Shown piece after piece: positions 18,109 to 28,200 of a stretch of DNA of 64,000 nucleotides. The notes beneath the pieces were generated by a model that saw only the letters and a list, made by a program, of their open reading frames with translations, searched no databases and had not been told where the DNA came from. The translations under genes were made by a program, and so were the position numbers. The stretch's first letter is position 1. The number at the start of each line of letters is the position of its first letter. The DNA comes from Flammeovirgaceae bacterium UBA2338. GTDB lineage: Bacteria > Bacteroidota > Bacteroidia > Cytophagales > Cyclobacteriaceae. The stretch covers positions 31,313 through 95,312 of the forward strand of contig DDUM01000011.1 in the NCBI GenBank assembly GCA_002344795.1, given 5' to 3'.

Positions 18109-18936
18109 ATGAAATCTATTTTGATACCCGTTGACTTTTCTGAATATGCAAATTCTGCAATAAACACTGGTATATTTTTGGCTAAGAAGACAGGCGCAGA
18201 ACTCTTATTGCTTCATGTGTTCTCAGCTCCTCCGGATTGGTATCGAATACCTGTGGAGAAACAGCAGGAGTACCCAGAAAATGAGGCGCGTATGGTTGAA
18301 GCCGAAATAAAAATGGATAAGGTCATCAAAGACAAAATATTCAAAGGAGTTAAAGCTACTGGGGTAGTTCGCCCCGGAAATGTGCTGGAAGAGGTTTTGG
18401 CTATGGCTAAACTCTACAAGTGTGATTTGATCATCATGGGTGCTCATGGAGCAGGAGCGTCTCAACGCTATTTTATTGGTTCTACCGCACAAAAGATATT
18501 GCGCACCAGTCCTTGCCCTGTATTATCAGTAAAGAAAGATTTCAAACCTGCATCCATGAAGAAAGTCGTATTTGCAGCTGACTTTGAAGAAAACCTTAAG
18601 CAGCCATTTAATAAGATCCTGCAATTTCTGAAAGCCACTGGTGCTTCTTTGACCCTTCTTTATATCAACACTCCTTCTAATTTCAAAGACACCCCTACAG
18701 TTACGAAGGCAATGACTAAGATGATGGAAGCTTATCCTGATATGAAAATGAAAGGCGAGGTATACAATGCATTAGATATTGAAAAAGGATTGCTCGATTA
18801 TGCTGAGCAGAACAAAATTCAAGTCATTGCTAAAGTTACCCAAAACAGATCAAGACGGGCGGGGTACGACTTTGGGATTACGGAAACATTGTTGTTTAAA
18901 TCTAATGTTCCGTTATTGAGTGTGATGACCAATTGA
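18109..18936 (+). CDS. Tandem-domain universal stress protein (UspA family)
   Basis: This cytosolic protein has two Usp domains (about 1-145 and 150-275). The first is complete, with ILIPVDFSEYANSAIN at its start and the ATP-binding signature MGAHGAGASQRYFIGSTA, followed by CPVLSVKK. The second is degenerate (KKVVFAADFEENLKQPFNK) and has no G-rich nucleotide loop. Such tandem Usp proteins are linked to stress and energy state, but a specific role cannot be given. The ATG at 18109 matches the family start (MKSILIPVDFS); an ATG four codons upstream at 18097 is possible. Confidence 0.88.
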   Translation: MKSILIPVDFSEYANSAINTGIFLAKKTGAELLLLHVFSAPPDWYRIPVEKQQEYPENEARMVEAEIKMDKVIKDKIFKGVKATGVVRPGNVLEEVLAMAKLYKCDLIIMGAHGAGASQRYFIGSTAQKILRTSPCPVLSVKKDFKPASMKKVVFAADFEENLKQPFNKILQFLKATGASLTLLYINTPSNFKDTPTVTKAMTKMMEAYPDMKMKGEVYNALDIEKGLLDYAEQNKIQVIAKVTQNRSRRAGYDFGITETLLFKSNVPLLSVMTN

Positions 18937-19021
18937 TCATCCGACAGGGCAAGATAATTTTCAGGGTTGTAAATAATTTTTTCTTTTATTGATGCTACAT
19001 TGGGTAGAATTAGACCATTGT

Positions 19022-20272
19022 ATGCAGATAAAATATAATATCAGGACCCTTAAGCCTTCGGCCACACTGGCAATAAATGAGTATTCAAACGAGCTTATAC
19101 GACAGGGTAAGAAGGTTTATAAACTGGGGTTTGGTCAATCACCTTTTCCAGTTCCCGATGAAGTAGTCAATGCGCTTATTGAACACGCGCACGAAAAAGA
19201 CTACCTTCCGGTGAAGGGGCTTTATGTGTTAAGGGAGGCTGTGGCAAGTTACCATACCCGCAGAACCATGATGAGCGTAACGCCTGAAGATGTACTCATT
19301 GGCCCAGGCTCAAAAGAATTATTATTTATAGCACAGTTGAGTTTCAATGGTGATCTAATTGTTCCTGCGCCAAGTTGGGTTTCCTATTCTCCCCAAGCTC
19401 AAATTACTCAGAAGGAATGCTTTTGGATTGATACATCATCCAACCCCAAAAGATTATTGAATGCTTCTTTATTAGAATCTTTTTGTTCAATGCATCCGGA
19501 TAGACGGTTTATGGTCATCCTCAATTACCCAAGTAATCCTACAGGTGCTACCTACACTTCCAGTGAGTTAAAAGCCTTGGCAGAGGTTGCCAGAAAGTAT
19601 AAACTATTAATAATCTCAGATGAGATTTATGGTGAATTAACACACAATGGAGAACACCGATCTCTTACAGAATTTTATCGTGAAGGAACCATTGTCAGCT
19701 CAGGACTCAGTAAGTGGTGTGGAGCCGGAGGCTGGAGGTTAGGAACATTTACATTTCCCGAAGAACTTCGATGGTTGTCAGATGCTATGGCAGTGGTGGC
19801 CAGCGAAACATTTACGGCTACCAGTGCCCCGATCCAGTATGCTGCTGTGAAGGCGTTTGAATTCGGGCCAAACATTGAATTGTATGTTAATCAATCCAGA
19901 GTTATACTTCAATGTATCTCACAATATGTTTATGGTGAATTAACTTCAGTCGGTCTTACCATGCCCGAACCTCAGGGTGGATTTTATCTCTTCCCGGATT
20001 TTGCACAATTCAGAGAGAAACTGAATAAAAAGGGGATAACTACTTCATCTCAGTTATGTAGAAGAATTTTGGAAGAAACGGGTGTTGCCCTGTTGCCTGG
20101 TGTCGACTTTGGACAGTCACCGGAAGAACTATCTGCGCGTTTATCGTATGTGGATTTTGATGGTAAAAAGGCACTTGATTATATAAAGCAACATGGCAAT
20201 GTCAAGGATATTAATGCGGTTGCGCCCAACATGGTTATTGCTTGTCAACAATTAAAAGAATGGTTGTTATGA
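19022..20272 (+). CDS. Class I/II PLP-dependent aminotransferase
   Basis: A fold-type I aminotransferase of ~416 residues. Visible features are the PLP-phosphate region GPGSKELLF, the Asn of NYPSNPTG, the Asp of ISDEIYGEL, and the Schiff-base Lys231 in SSGLSKWCGAGGWRLG, which ends with the substrate-binding Arg region. It resembles aspartate/aromatic aminotransferases; the amino donor is not resolved. The ATG at 19022 begins the conserved part (MQIKYNIRTLKPSAT); in-frame ATG and TTG codons upstream at 18992 and 18989 are possible. Its stop overlaps the GGT start as ATGA, so the two genes are translationally coupled. Confidence 0.85.
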   Translation: MQIKYNIRTLKPSATLAINEYSNELIRQGKKVYKLGFGQSPFPVPDEVVNALIEHAHEKDYLPVKGLYVLREAVASYHTRRTMMSVTPEDVLIGPGSKELLFIAQLSFNGDLIVPAPSWVSYSPQAQITQKECFWIDTSSNPKRLLNASLLESFCSMHPDRRFMVILNYPSNPTGATYTSSELKALAEVARKYKLLIISDEIYGELTHNGEHRSLTEFYREGTIVSSGLSKWCGAGGWRLGTFTFPEELRWLSDAMAVVASETFTATSAPIQYAAVKAFEFGPNIELYVNQSRVILQCISQYVYGELTSVGLTMPEPQGGFYLFPDFAQFREKLNKKGITTSSQLCRRILEETGVALLPGVDFGQSPEELSARLSYVDFDGKKALDYIKQHGNVKDINAVAPNMVIACQQLKEWLL

Positions 20273-21879
20273 TAAAGGTGCATGTTGTAATGGTTATGCT
20301 TTTAATCCTTGTATCGTGCAATTATTCAGATACCCAGTTGCAATCTTATGCTGTTGCTGCAGCAACACCCGAGGCCACACAAGCCGGCATGGATATTCTT
20401 AATGAAGGCGGGAATGCGATTGATGCGGCTGTTGCGATTGCATTTTCATTAGCGGTTACAGAGCCAGCAATGACAGGCCTAGGAGCGGGAATACAGATGT
20501 TAGTGAGTATTCCCGGGGAACAACCTTTTATTATCAATGGTACAACTTACTCGCCAAATGCAACGCCTGTCACTGCTACAGAGGAGGTCATTAAATACCA
20601 TAAAAGGTCGACCATTCCTTCTTTTGTCAAAACCCTGGGGTATGCAAAGCAAACGTATGGAAGTGATGTATTGACTTGGCGGCAATTATTGGATCCGGCA
20701 ATTGGATATGCAAATAATGGATTTAAAATAGGGAGATTTAGAGCAAAGGTTTACCAACAATATGAAAGGCGCTTGATGGAGTCTCCGTACAATATGAATC
20801 ATTTTTTAATTAATGATAGCATACCCAAAGTCGGGCAGGTACTCATTCAATCCCAGCTTGGAAAAACACTGCAACGCCTGGCTGAATTTGGTGCTGATGA
20901 TTTTTACAGTGGAGATATTGCTGCTACAATTGCTAGGGATATGATTGAGCATGGAGGATGGATAACGCTAAAGGACCTTAATGATTTTCCACAACCTTCT
21001 GTTGTTCCTGCACTTGAAACGACTTATAACAATTTTCAGGTATTTACGAGTACACCTCCATGTGGTGGATGGGTAGTGCTTTTAACGTTGAATATGCTGG
21101 AACAAATGCAAGATCAGGATACGCGATACCAACGTCTCATCAAGGCATTGGCTTTGGCTCATGGTGAAAGACAAGTTAATCCAATTCAGGATATGGTCAA
21201 TTACAAGGCTGAGGTGGCCGCAAGAGTCTCAAAGGAAAAAGCTTCAGAATTAATTGGTAAATTATCATTGGAGTATGCTGAAGAACGTGATAGTGGATCA
21301 GGGGAGACCACTCATTTTTCAGTAGTGGATGGTAATGGCATGGCCGTGTCGGTAACCACAAGCATCAATGCTTATTTCGGTTCTCGTGCTGCTTCTAAAG
21401 AACTGGGATTTATTTACAATAGCTACATGGAAGATTTTGTTTATGGGGATGACACACATTCCTTTTCAGTAGGACCCAATAAAATGGCCTATTCATCCAT
21501 GTGCCCAACGGTTGTTAGAGATAGAGACGGGAACAATGTGCTTGCTACCGGTAGCCCGGGCAGTGCCCGTATCATTTCTACAGTAGGTCAGACTATTCAA
21601 TATTGGATTGATGTAAAATCCGACATTAACGAAGCCATAAGTATACCGCGTGTTCATGTTAATGCGAACAATGCCTACCTTGAATTCACAGCGGATGATA
21701 AAATGAAATCGTGGCTTATAGAGAATGGGTATGATTTAACTGATGTTAAAAATGATCTCGGTACCGAAAACCTAAACCCATATTTTGGAGGAGTGCATGC
21801 CGTTGCATTTGAAGAAGGGCATTGGTTAGGCGCAGCTGACCCCAGGAGAGATGGTGCGGCACAATCTGTAAAGAAATAA
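20269..21879 (+). CDS. ggt: Gamma-glutamyltranspeptidase, lipoprotein form
   Basis: It hydrolyses or transfers the gamma-glutamyl group of glutathione and related peptides. The ATG at 20269 overlaps the aminotransferase stop (ATGA). The signal ends in a lipobox LILVSC (Cys17), so the enzyme should be anchored in a membrane facing the periplasm or surface. Family regions include AAATPEATQAGMDILNEGGN, TGLGAGIQ and the autoprocessing/nucleophile Thr347 in ETTHFSVVD. GSPGSARI lies near the end of the small subunit. At ~536 residues it can yield the usual large and small chains. Coupling to an aminotransferase suggests use of the released amino acids. Confidence 0.9.
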   Translation: MIKVHVVMVMLLILVSCNYSDTQLQSYAVAAATPEATQAGMDILNEGGNAIDAAVAIAFSLAVTEPAMTGLGAGIQMLVSIPGEQPFIINGTTYSPNATPVTATEEVIKYHKRSTIPSFVKTLGYAKQTYGSDVLTWRQLLDPAIGYANNGFKIGRFRAKVYQQYERRLMESPYNMNHFLINDSIPKVGQVLIQSQLGKTLQRLAEFGADDFYSGDIAATIARDMIEHGGWITLKDLNDFPQPSVVPALETTYNNFQVFTSTPPCGGWVVLLTLNMLEQMQDQDTRYQRLIKALALAHGERQVNPIQDMVNYKAEVAARVSKEKASELIGKLSLEYAEERDSGSGETTHFSVVDGNGMAVSVTTSINAYFGSRAASKELGFIYNSYMEDFVYGDDTHSFSVGPNKMAYSSMCPTVVRDRDGNNVLATGSPGSARIISTVGQTIQYWIDVKSDINEAISIPRVHVNANNAYLEFTADDKMKSWLIENGYDLTDVKNDLGTENLNPYFGGVHAVAFEEGHWLGAADPRRDGAAQSVKK

Positions 21880-21896
21880 TTTCTCTTGAATTTTAA

Positions 21897-22886
21897 TTAG
21901 ATAGAGAGAATCTTTGCAATCCGCATAGACTCTTCTTCGATCTTATGCTGCTGATTAATCACCTGATCGTAAGAGTTATAAACAATTTTATTTTCTTTGA
22001 ACCCAACCATTACGTTACTTTCACCATTAAGCAACCCTTCTACTGCAGCAACCCCCATTTTGCTTGCCAGTACCCTATCGAAGTAAGTAGGAGAGCCTCC
22101 TCTTTGTTGGTGCCCAAGTATGGTCACTTTAATGTCGAAATAGTCAGACCTCTCGGCAATCTTCTTAGCCAGTTCGTTTGCTCCTCCAAGTTTCGAGCCC
22201 TCTGCCACTACAACCAGGTTGGACTTCTTCCCGGTTTCCATTCCCGCTTCCAGAAGACTGTACAGATCATCAAATGACAGTTCTTCTTCAGGTAATATAA
22301 TGGCTCCTGCACCACCTGCTATACCGCTATTCAGTGCTATATAACCAGAGTTCCTTCCCATTACCTCAATAAAGAATAGTCGGTTATGTGAAAGGGCGGT
22401 GTCTCTTATTCGGTCAATCGCCTGTACTGCAGTATTGGTAGCGGTATCAAAGCCAATGGTATAATCTGTACCAGCAATGTCATTGTCGATTGTGCCAGGA
22501 AGGCAAATGGTTGAGATATCAAATTCACTGGAGAAATAGTGCAACCCGGTGAAAGTGCCATCGCCACCAATGGCCACCAAACCATCTATTCCATTTTTCT
22601 TTAGATTTTCAAAGGCTTTTACTCTTCCTTCTTTGGTACGGAACTCTTTACTACGTGCCGTTTTGAGTATCGTACCCCCACGTTGCAGAATATTCCCCAC
22701 AGACCTTGCCCCAAGCTTTACAATGTCCGCATCAATCATTCCCTCATAACCCCTCATTATTCCGTACACTTCTTTTTGATAGTAAATCCCTGCACGCACC
22801 ACGGCTCTGATAGCTGCATTCATTCCGGGTGCATCTCCTCCAGAGGTAAACACCCCTAGTTTTTTAATTTCACTTATTTTTTTCAT
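21897..22886 (-). CDS. pfkA: ATP-dependent 6-phosphofructokinase
   Basis: It phosphorylates fructose 6-phosphate in glycolysis. The 329-residue length is typical of bacterial PfkA. Conserved sites appear in order: GVFTSGGDAPGMNA (ATP), IMRGYEGM, AIGGDGT, LPGTIDND with the catalytic Asp, GFDTATNTA, EVMGRNSGY with substrate contacts, and GHQQRGGSPTYFDR. GGDGT, with Gly before Asp and Gly after it, supports ATP rather than pyrophosphate as donor. It is convergent with ggt and has its own upstream region. Confidence 0.97.
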   Translation of the reverse strand: MKKISEIKKLGVFTSGGDAPGMNAAIRAVVRAGIYYQKEVYGIMRGYEGMIDADIVKLGARSVGNILQRGGTILKTARSKEFRTKEGRVKAFENLKKNGIDGLVAIGGDGTFTGLHYFSSEFDISTICLPGTIDNDIAGTDYTIGFDTATNTAVQAIDRIRDTALSHNRLFFIEVMGRNSGYIALNSGIAGGAGAIILPEEELSFDDLYSLLEAGMETGKKSNLVVVAEGSKLGGANELAKKIAERSDYFDIKVTILGHQQRGGSPTYFDRVLASKMGVAAVEGLLNGESNVMVGFKENKIVYNSYDQVINQQHKIEEESMRIAKILSI

Positions 22887-22962
22887 TGCTATAAATATAG
22901 TTATGCTATCTCATGCGTTCGTGATTCATGATAAAAAAAAGGAGAGTTAAAGCAACTTTATC

Positions 22963-24282
22963 CTATTTGATATACACGTTGGCATCATCAGGTAGTGTGA
23001 TGATAAACGAACTTCCTTCACCCACTTCAGAATGAATTTTAATGCTTCCCTTTAGATTGCTTAGCGTTTCACGCACCAAATACAACCCAAGTCCGGATCC
23101 AGTGCTGGTTTCATGGGCGCGATAAAACATGTCAAATACTTTTTCATGCTGTGAAGAAGGGATGCCAATGCCGTTGTCCTTGAATTCAATAGAGACAGAG
23201 TTTGTATTAGTAACAGCATTAATGAGCAATTCGCACTTTTTTTTGCTTTTATCTCTGTATTTAATGGCGTTTGAAATTAGATTGGATAGTACAATTCTAA
23301 TTCTCATGAGATCGCAATTGATTTTAATGTTTTCAAGACCTGTACATTGAACTGAAATCGTACTTGCTCCTTCCATATATTTCAATTCATTGATGATTTT
23401 TTGAATTTCATCATTAAGGGTTATAAGTTCATACTCCGTTTCTTGCCTTGCATTTTTTGCATAGTCGATGATCTCCTTGATAAAAAGTTCCATGGCAGCA
23501 ATCCTCCCTCGCATCATTTTCAAATAATCCTTTTTTAGGGATTCATCATGTTCTAATTCAGTCAATTGAATCAGACCAAGTAAAGAACTCAGTGGTGCTC
23601 GCAAATCATGAGAAGAGCTATATATAAAACGGTCGAGTTCATTATTGATTTTAACCAGTTCAGCATTCTGTCTTTTGAGATCTTCCTTCTTTAGATAATT
23701 TCCCTTTAGGAGAAGAATTACCAGATAGGTTGTTACATAACCAAATATGGCCAGGTTGAACAAGGAAATTATGCTCACCTCTTGAGGAGTAAAGTCTCGA
23801 TTTGGAAGGATTGAGTAGGGGCTAAAGCGAGCCAATAAATACAACGCGAACGAGAAAGTGATAAAGCCAAAAGATTTTATTTTCTCTTGATAATCATACA
23901 ATACGAGTGCGGCTATTCCACCAGTTATGAAATACAGATTGATGTTGGTAAGATGAGTCTCACTAGCGGCTACAAGGTATATTATCGTATTGAAACTTAG
24001 GAGTCCAAATATTTTAGCGAAATTTAATCTGTTTATCCTGACAAGAAAATAGGATATGATTGAAGTAAAGGCAAACATCGCGAAAATTTGCCATGGTGCA
24101 TTGAACGCAAAAATTAAATACATTACGTAATAGGCAACAGTTACCATCATCATGATAATGGCCAATCGAGATATCAGATTGGCATGTTGTACACTTTCCC
24201 TAACCACAAGTCTTGATGTTACGTGATTGTTGTTGGAGTGCTCAGGAATGGTCAAGTTGTCGAGTTTTAAAATATTACTCAA
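22963..24282 (-). CDS. Orphan membrane sensor histidine kinase
   Basis: This 439-residue protein has about six transmembrane segments in residues 38-195 and no recognisable extracytoplasmic sensor domain. A coiled-coil linker leads to the phosphoacceptor His225 in SSSHDLRAPLSS. The ATPase domain shows the N box (LSNLISNAIKYRDKS), G1 (FKDNGIGIP), F box (FDMFYRA) and G2 (GSGLGLYLVRE). It would autophosphorylate on His and signal to a response regulator, but none is adjacent. The signal is probably sensed within the membrane. The start ATG gives a ~35-residue cytosolic lead. It is divergent from the next gene by 26 bases. Confidence 0.88.
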   Translation of the reverse strand: MSNILKLDNLTIPEHSNNNHVTSRLVVRESVQHANLISRLAIIMMMVTVAYYVMYLIFAFNAPWQIFAMFAFTSIISYFLVRINRLNFAKIFGLLSFNTIIYLVAASETHLTNINLYFITGGIAALVLYDYQEKIKSFGFITFSFALYLLARFSPYSILPNRDFTPQEVSIISLFNLAIFGYVTTYLVILLLKGNYLKKEDLKRQNAELVKINNELDRFIYSSSHDLRAPLSSLLGLIQLTELEHDESLKKDYLKMMRGRIAAMELFIKEIIDYAKNARQETEYELITLNDEIQKIINELKYMEGASTISVQCTGLENIKINCDLMRIRIVLSNLISNAIKYRDKSKKKCELLINAVTNTNSVSIEFKDNGIGIPSSQHEKVFDMFYRAHETSTGSGLGLYLVRETLSNLKGSIKIHSEVGEGSSFIITLPDDANVYIK

Positions 24283-24308
24283 TATATTTTATTTAATTTA
24301 GCTGTGAA

Positions 24309-25226
24309 ATGAAAGGACTAAATATTGCTATTATAGCCCTAATTGTTTTTTCAAAGCTAGCGCTTGCCCAGCAAATTGCAGATGATTCTTATCACCCCAC
24401 AATTGTCAATCCAGCTTACCCCTTTGGAGAAGGCTCTATGGTATTTATTGATGAGGGTCATCATAATTTTCATACTATGGAGGGTAGATATGCCTCCTTT
24501 GCACAATTACTAAAACGCGATGGATATAAGGTGGAAGCATTTAAGGGCACATTTGAAAGGGTGAAACTCTCTCAGGGTAAAATACTGGTAATTTCAAATG
24601 CACTTAATGAGGCCAATGTGGAGCGTTGGATATTGCCTAATCCATCGGCATTTACTACAAAGGAAATTGAGGTGTTAAAGAAATGGGTGGAAGGAGGGGG
24701 CAGCCTTTTTTTGATTGCCGATCATATGCCATTAGCCGGTGCTGCAGCAGATTTGGCTAGTGCATTTGGTTTTACATTTACAAATGGATTCGTAATGAAA
24801 AATGAAGGCAGCACCCCTTCCATATTTTCTTTAGATAATGGCACCCTTCTACCCAGTGCGATTACATTGGGAAGAGACTCTAATGAACGTGTCAACGAGG
24901 TAGCAACCTTCACAGGACAGGCATTTTTAATTCCTGACGCTGCACAGCCCATTTTACAGTTTCAGGATGACCATGTTAACCTTCTTCCTGACACGGCATG
25001 GAAATTTAATGATAACACCAAACGTCAAAGTGTAAATAGATGGTTCCAGCTTGCCTATATGAAAGTAGGAAAGGGTAGAGTGGTGATGTCTGGTGAAGCG
25101 GCTATGTTTTCCGCACAATTGGCAGGACCCAATAAAAGAACAATGGGTATGAATTCTCCTCTGGCATCTCAAAATCATCAGTTGCTTTTAAATATAATTC
25201 ATTGGCTGGATGGAATTATTGATTGA
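24309..25226 (+). CDS. Exported DUF4350-like / GATase-like-fold protein
   Basis: A signal peptide (ending ALAQ) is followed by ~285 residues. VFIDEGHHNFHT leads into an alternating alpha/beta pattern with LVISNAL, KKWVEGGGSLFLIADHMP and GKGRVVMSGEA. The GGSLFLIADH segment resembles the flavodoxin- or glutamine-amidotransferase-like fold of DUF4350 and ThuA-like proteins, but no catalytic Cys-His pair is evident. It is likely periplasmic and may be a carbohydrate- or protein-binding relative. It is convergent with the large fusion gene 23 bases downstream. Function is not assigned. Confidence 0.6.
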   Translation: MKGLNIAIIALIVFSKLALAQQIADDSYHPTIVNPAYPFGEGSMVFIDEGHHNFHTMEGRYASFAQLLKRDGYKVEAFKGTFERVKLSQGKILVISNALNEANVERWILPNPSAFTTKEIEVLKKWVEGGGSLFLIADHMPLAGAAADLASAFGFTFTNGFVMKNEGSTPSIFSLDNGTLLPSAITLGRDSNERVNEVATFTGQAFLIPDAAQPILQFQDDHVNLLPDTAWKFNDNTKRQSVNRWFQLAYMKVGKGRVVMSGEAAMFSAQLAGPNKRTMGMNSPLASQNHQLLLNIIHWLDGIID

Positions 25227-25248
25227 ATTATACCAAGAGAATTAATCG

Positions 25249-28200
25249 TTAATCGAGTTGCATAAAATCCTCTTTCAGCACGCGATCTAAAGTGGAGAGA
25301 AGAAAATCAGAATCCTCCTTATTGAATATGATCGGTGGTTTTATCTTTAATACATTCTCAAAAGGGCCATCGGTACTCATCAAAATTCCCAATTCCCGCA
25401 TTCGGTTGGCCAAATAGGTGGCTTGTTCAGTTGCAGGTGTTAGTTGATTATCCTTCACTAATTCAATACCCAAAAACAACCCCATTCCACGTACATCTCC
25501 TATGATAGGGTAATTATTTTTGAGTTGGGCAAGGCGCTTTTTCATGTAAATGCCAATTTTTTTTGCGTTTTGCTGTAGCCCTTTATCCTTAATAACATTA
25601 AGCACCTCTAACCCTATTGCACTGGACACAGGATTGCCTCCGAAAGTATTAAAATACTCCATACCATTGGCAAATGCATCAGCCAGCTTTATAGAGGTAA
25701 CAACCACACCCAAAGGATGGCCGTTGCCAATCGGTTTGCCAATGGTAACGATGTCCGGTACCACATCCTGACTTTCGAATGCCCAGAAATGATCTCCGGC
25801 TCGGCCACAGCCGGTTTGCACTTCATCGGCAATACACACTCCACCTGCTTCACGAACATGTGCATAAGCTTCTTTCAGGTATCCATCCGGCAATACGATC
25901 TGCCCACCACAACTCAACACAGATTCGCAGATAAACCCTGCTATTCCTTTCCCTTTAGATTGTACTTTCACAATGGCCTCCTTAATATGTGACGCGTACT
26001 TTTTGCCTGCATCCTTTTTATCACGATAAATGCCTCTGTAGGTGTCTGGAATGGGAACTACGTGAACATGATCTGGTGCTCCTTTACCACCTTTTCTGTC
26101 GAACTTATAAGAACTGATATCTACACAAGCATTGGTATTGCCATGGTATCCAACCTCTACCACTACCATGTCCTTTTGTTTTGTGTAAGTCTTTGCAATG
26201 CGTAATGCCAATTCATTGGCTTCACTACCTGAGTTGACTACATACACAACGCTAAGCGAAGCAGGCATTGTGGACAATAGTTTTTTCGTGAACGCAACAA
26301 TATTTTTATGCAGATAGCGCGTGTTGGTATTCAACACTGCCATTTGTTTTTGACCGGCACTAACTACCCGAGGATGTTCATGACCTACGTGTGCTACATT
26401 GTTCACTGTATCAAGATATTTCCTGCCATCCGCTTCATAAAGATATTGCATGTAGCCACGCTGCATCATGAGTGGCTTGTGGTAGGAGAGACTCAGGTTT
26501 TTGCCCAGATGTTGTTTGCGGAAGGAGAGGAGCTTAGCATTTTCATTCGTGTGAGTGTGTGGGGATAATGTTCCCGTTACGAGAAGCCACGGATCAGGGC
26601 AAATACTTTTCCATACATCGATGAGCATGGGAGCGGCTACACCTGGAAAGTCTCCTTTTTTCTCCAGTGTATCCAACATGATTTGGAAATGGAGATGAGG
26701 TGACCAACCACCATTTTCGTGCAGGTCTCCGATCTTACCAATGGGTGCACCTGCCTTTACCTTATCACCTGCTTTCCATTTGGCTAAAGTAGACTTGTCC
26801 AGATGGCCATACAGGGTATAAAAAGTTAACTCCTGTAAAATATCGTGTTTAAGGATAATCGTAGGGCCATAATTGCGGTTGCCCACATTATCAGCCACAC
26901 TGTAAATAGTGCCTTTGAGAGGAGCGAAGACAGTTTCTCCCGCATTTATAAATACATCCAATCCAAGGTGAACCGTTCTCCATGCCGGGCCGTCATTGCT
27001 ATCCACCTCAAATGCAGAGGAAGTATAAAATGGTCTTACCTCATTGTACTTTCCCAGACCGACACTTTTACCACTTTCCTGAATCACTTTTTCAATTTGA
27101 TCTTTCAATTGAACATCATCAAGAACAATAGACTGATTCCCCAACTCTACACTATCCATTCCCAGGTCAAGCCAATGAGCATTTTCAAGGTTTTTGGCTA
27201 TGATAGGTTTTAATTGACTGCCCTGCTTTGCTATCCAGTCTTTAAAAATAAGGTTGACAGGACATGGTTCCATTCCACAGGCATGCCTAAAGGTGTAGTA
27301 AGCAAAAGCGGGTGATATATTACGAAGCTTTTCCATTAAGGTCCAGGCAGCTTCATCACTTATTTGTAGATAGGTATTGTCAGGATTTTCTTTCAGATTC
27401 TGATGAGAGCAAACTACGCTGATCAGAAGTCGAATAGTGATTAAGGTGAACAGCACTTTCAATTCAGAATCCTGGAGCGGGAAAGTATTATGATAACCCT
27501 GCACAATGTGATAAGCAGCTTGCAGAGGATCTGGTTTGTGCATTAGTGCATAAGCAAGCGCAATGGCCAATTCATTGATGGTATGGGAATATACTGCATC
27601 CCCAAAGTCGATGACACCGGGCACATTGGGATTCGCTTTATCAAAACCCACTAACACATTGTAATCGTTGGCATCATTATAAATGACACTCTTTGGAAGC
27701 GAGTCTTTAATGGGCTTTACAATTGATTCATACAGCCCAAAATAATAATGGACCAAAGCATTTTTGCCCCCATTGAATCCATCCAAATGGGGTTTTACCC
27801 ATTCTACCTGAGCAAGATCCCATTTGATGAACCGATGTGCGGCAGGGTGATCAAAATCTTTGAGGGCCAGGCTCAGCTTAGCACAAAGATTGCCTAATCG
27901 GTACAAGAGCTGCTCGGAATGAGGACTAACCGTAGCAAAAGGCCTTCCTTCCACCCATGTCATCAAACGAACCAACCTTTCTTTTCCTTCCTTATCTTTG
28001 ATGGTTGTGATTAACTCCTTGTTCTTGGAGTAGATTACTTTTGGAATATCCAGGCCCAGATTTTTAGCGATCAGATGCAACATCATGGCATTCTGAAATT
28101 TCAGAATATCTAATTTCTCATGTGGATTCGCTATTTTAAAGGTATACTTTCTTTTGTCTAGGGTGGTAAGCTGATAGTTTAGATCTATCTCACCGGGTAG

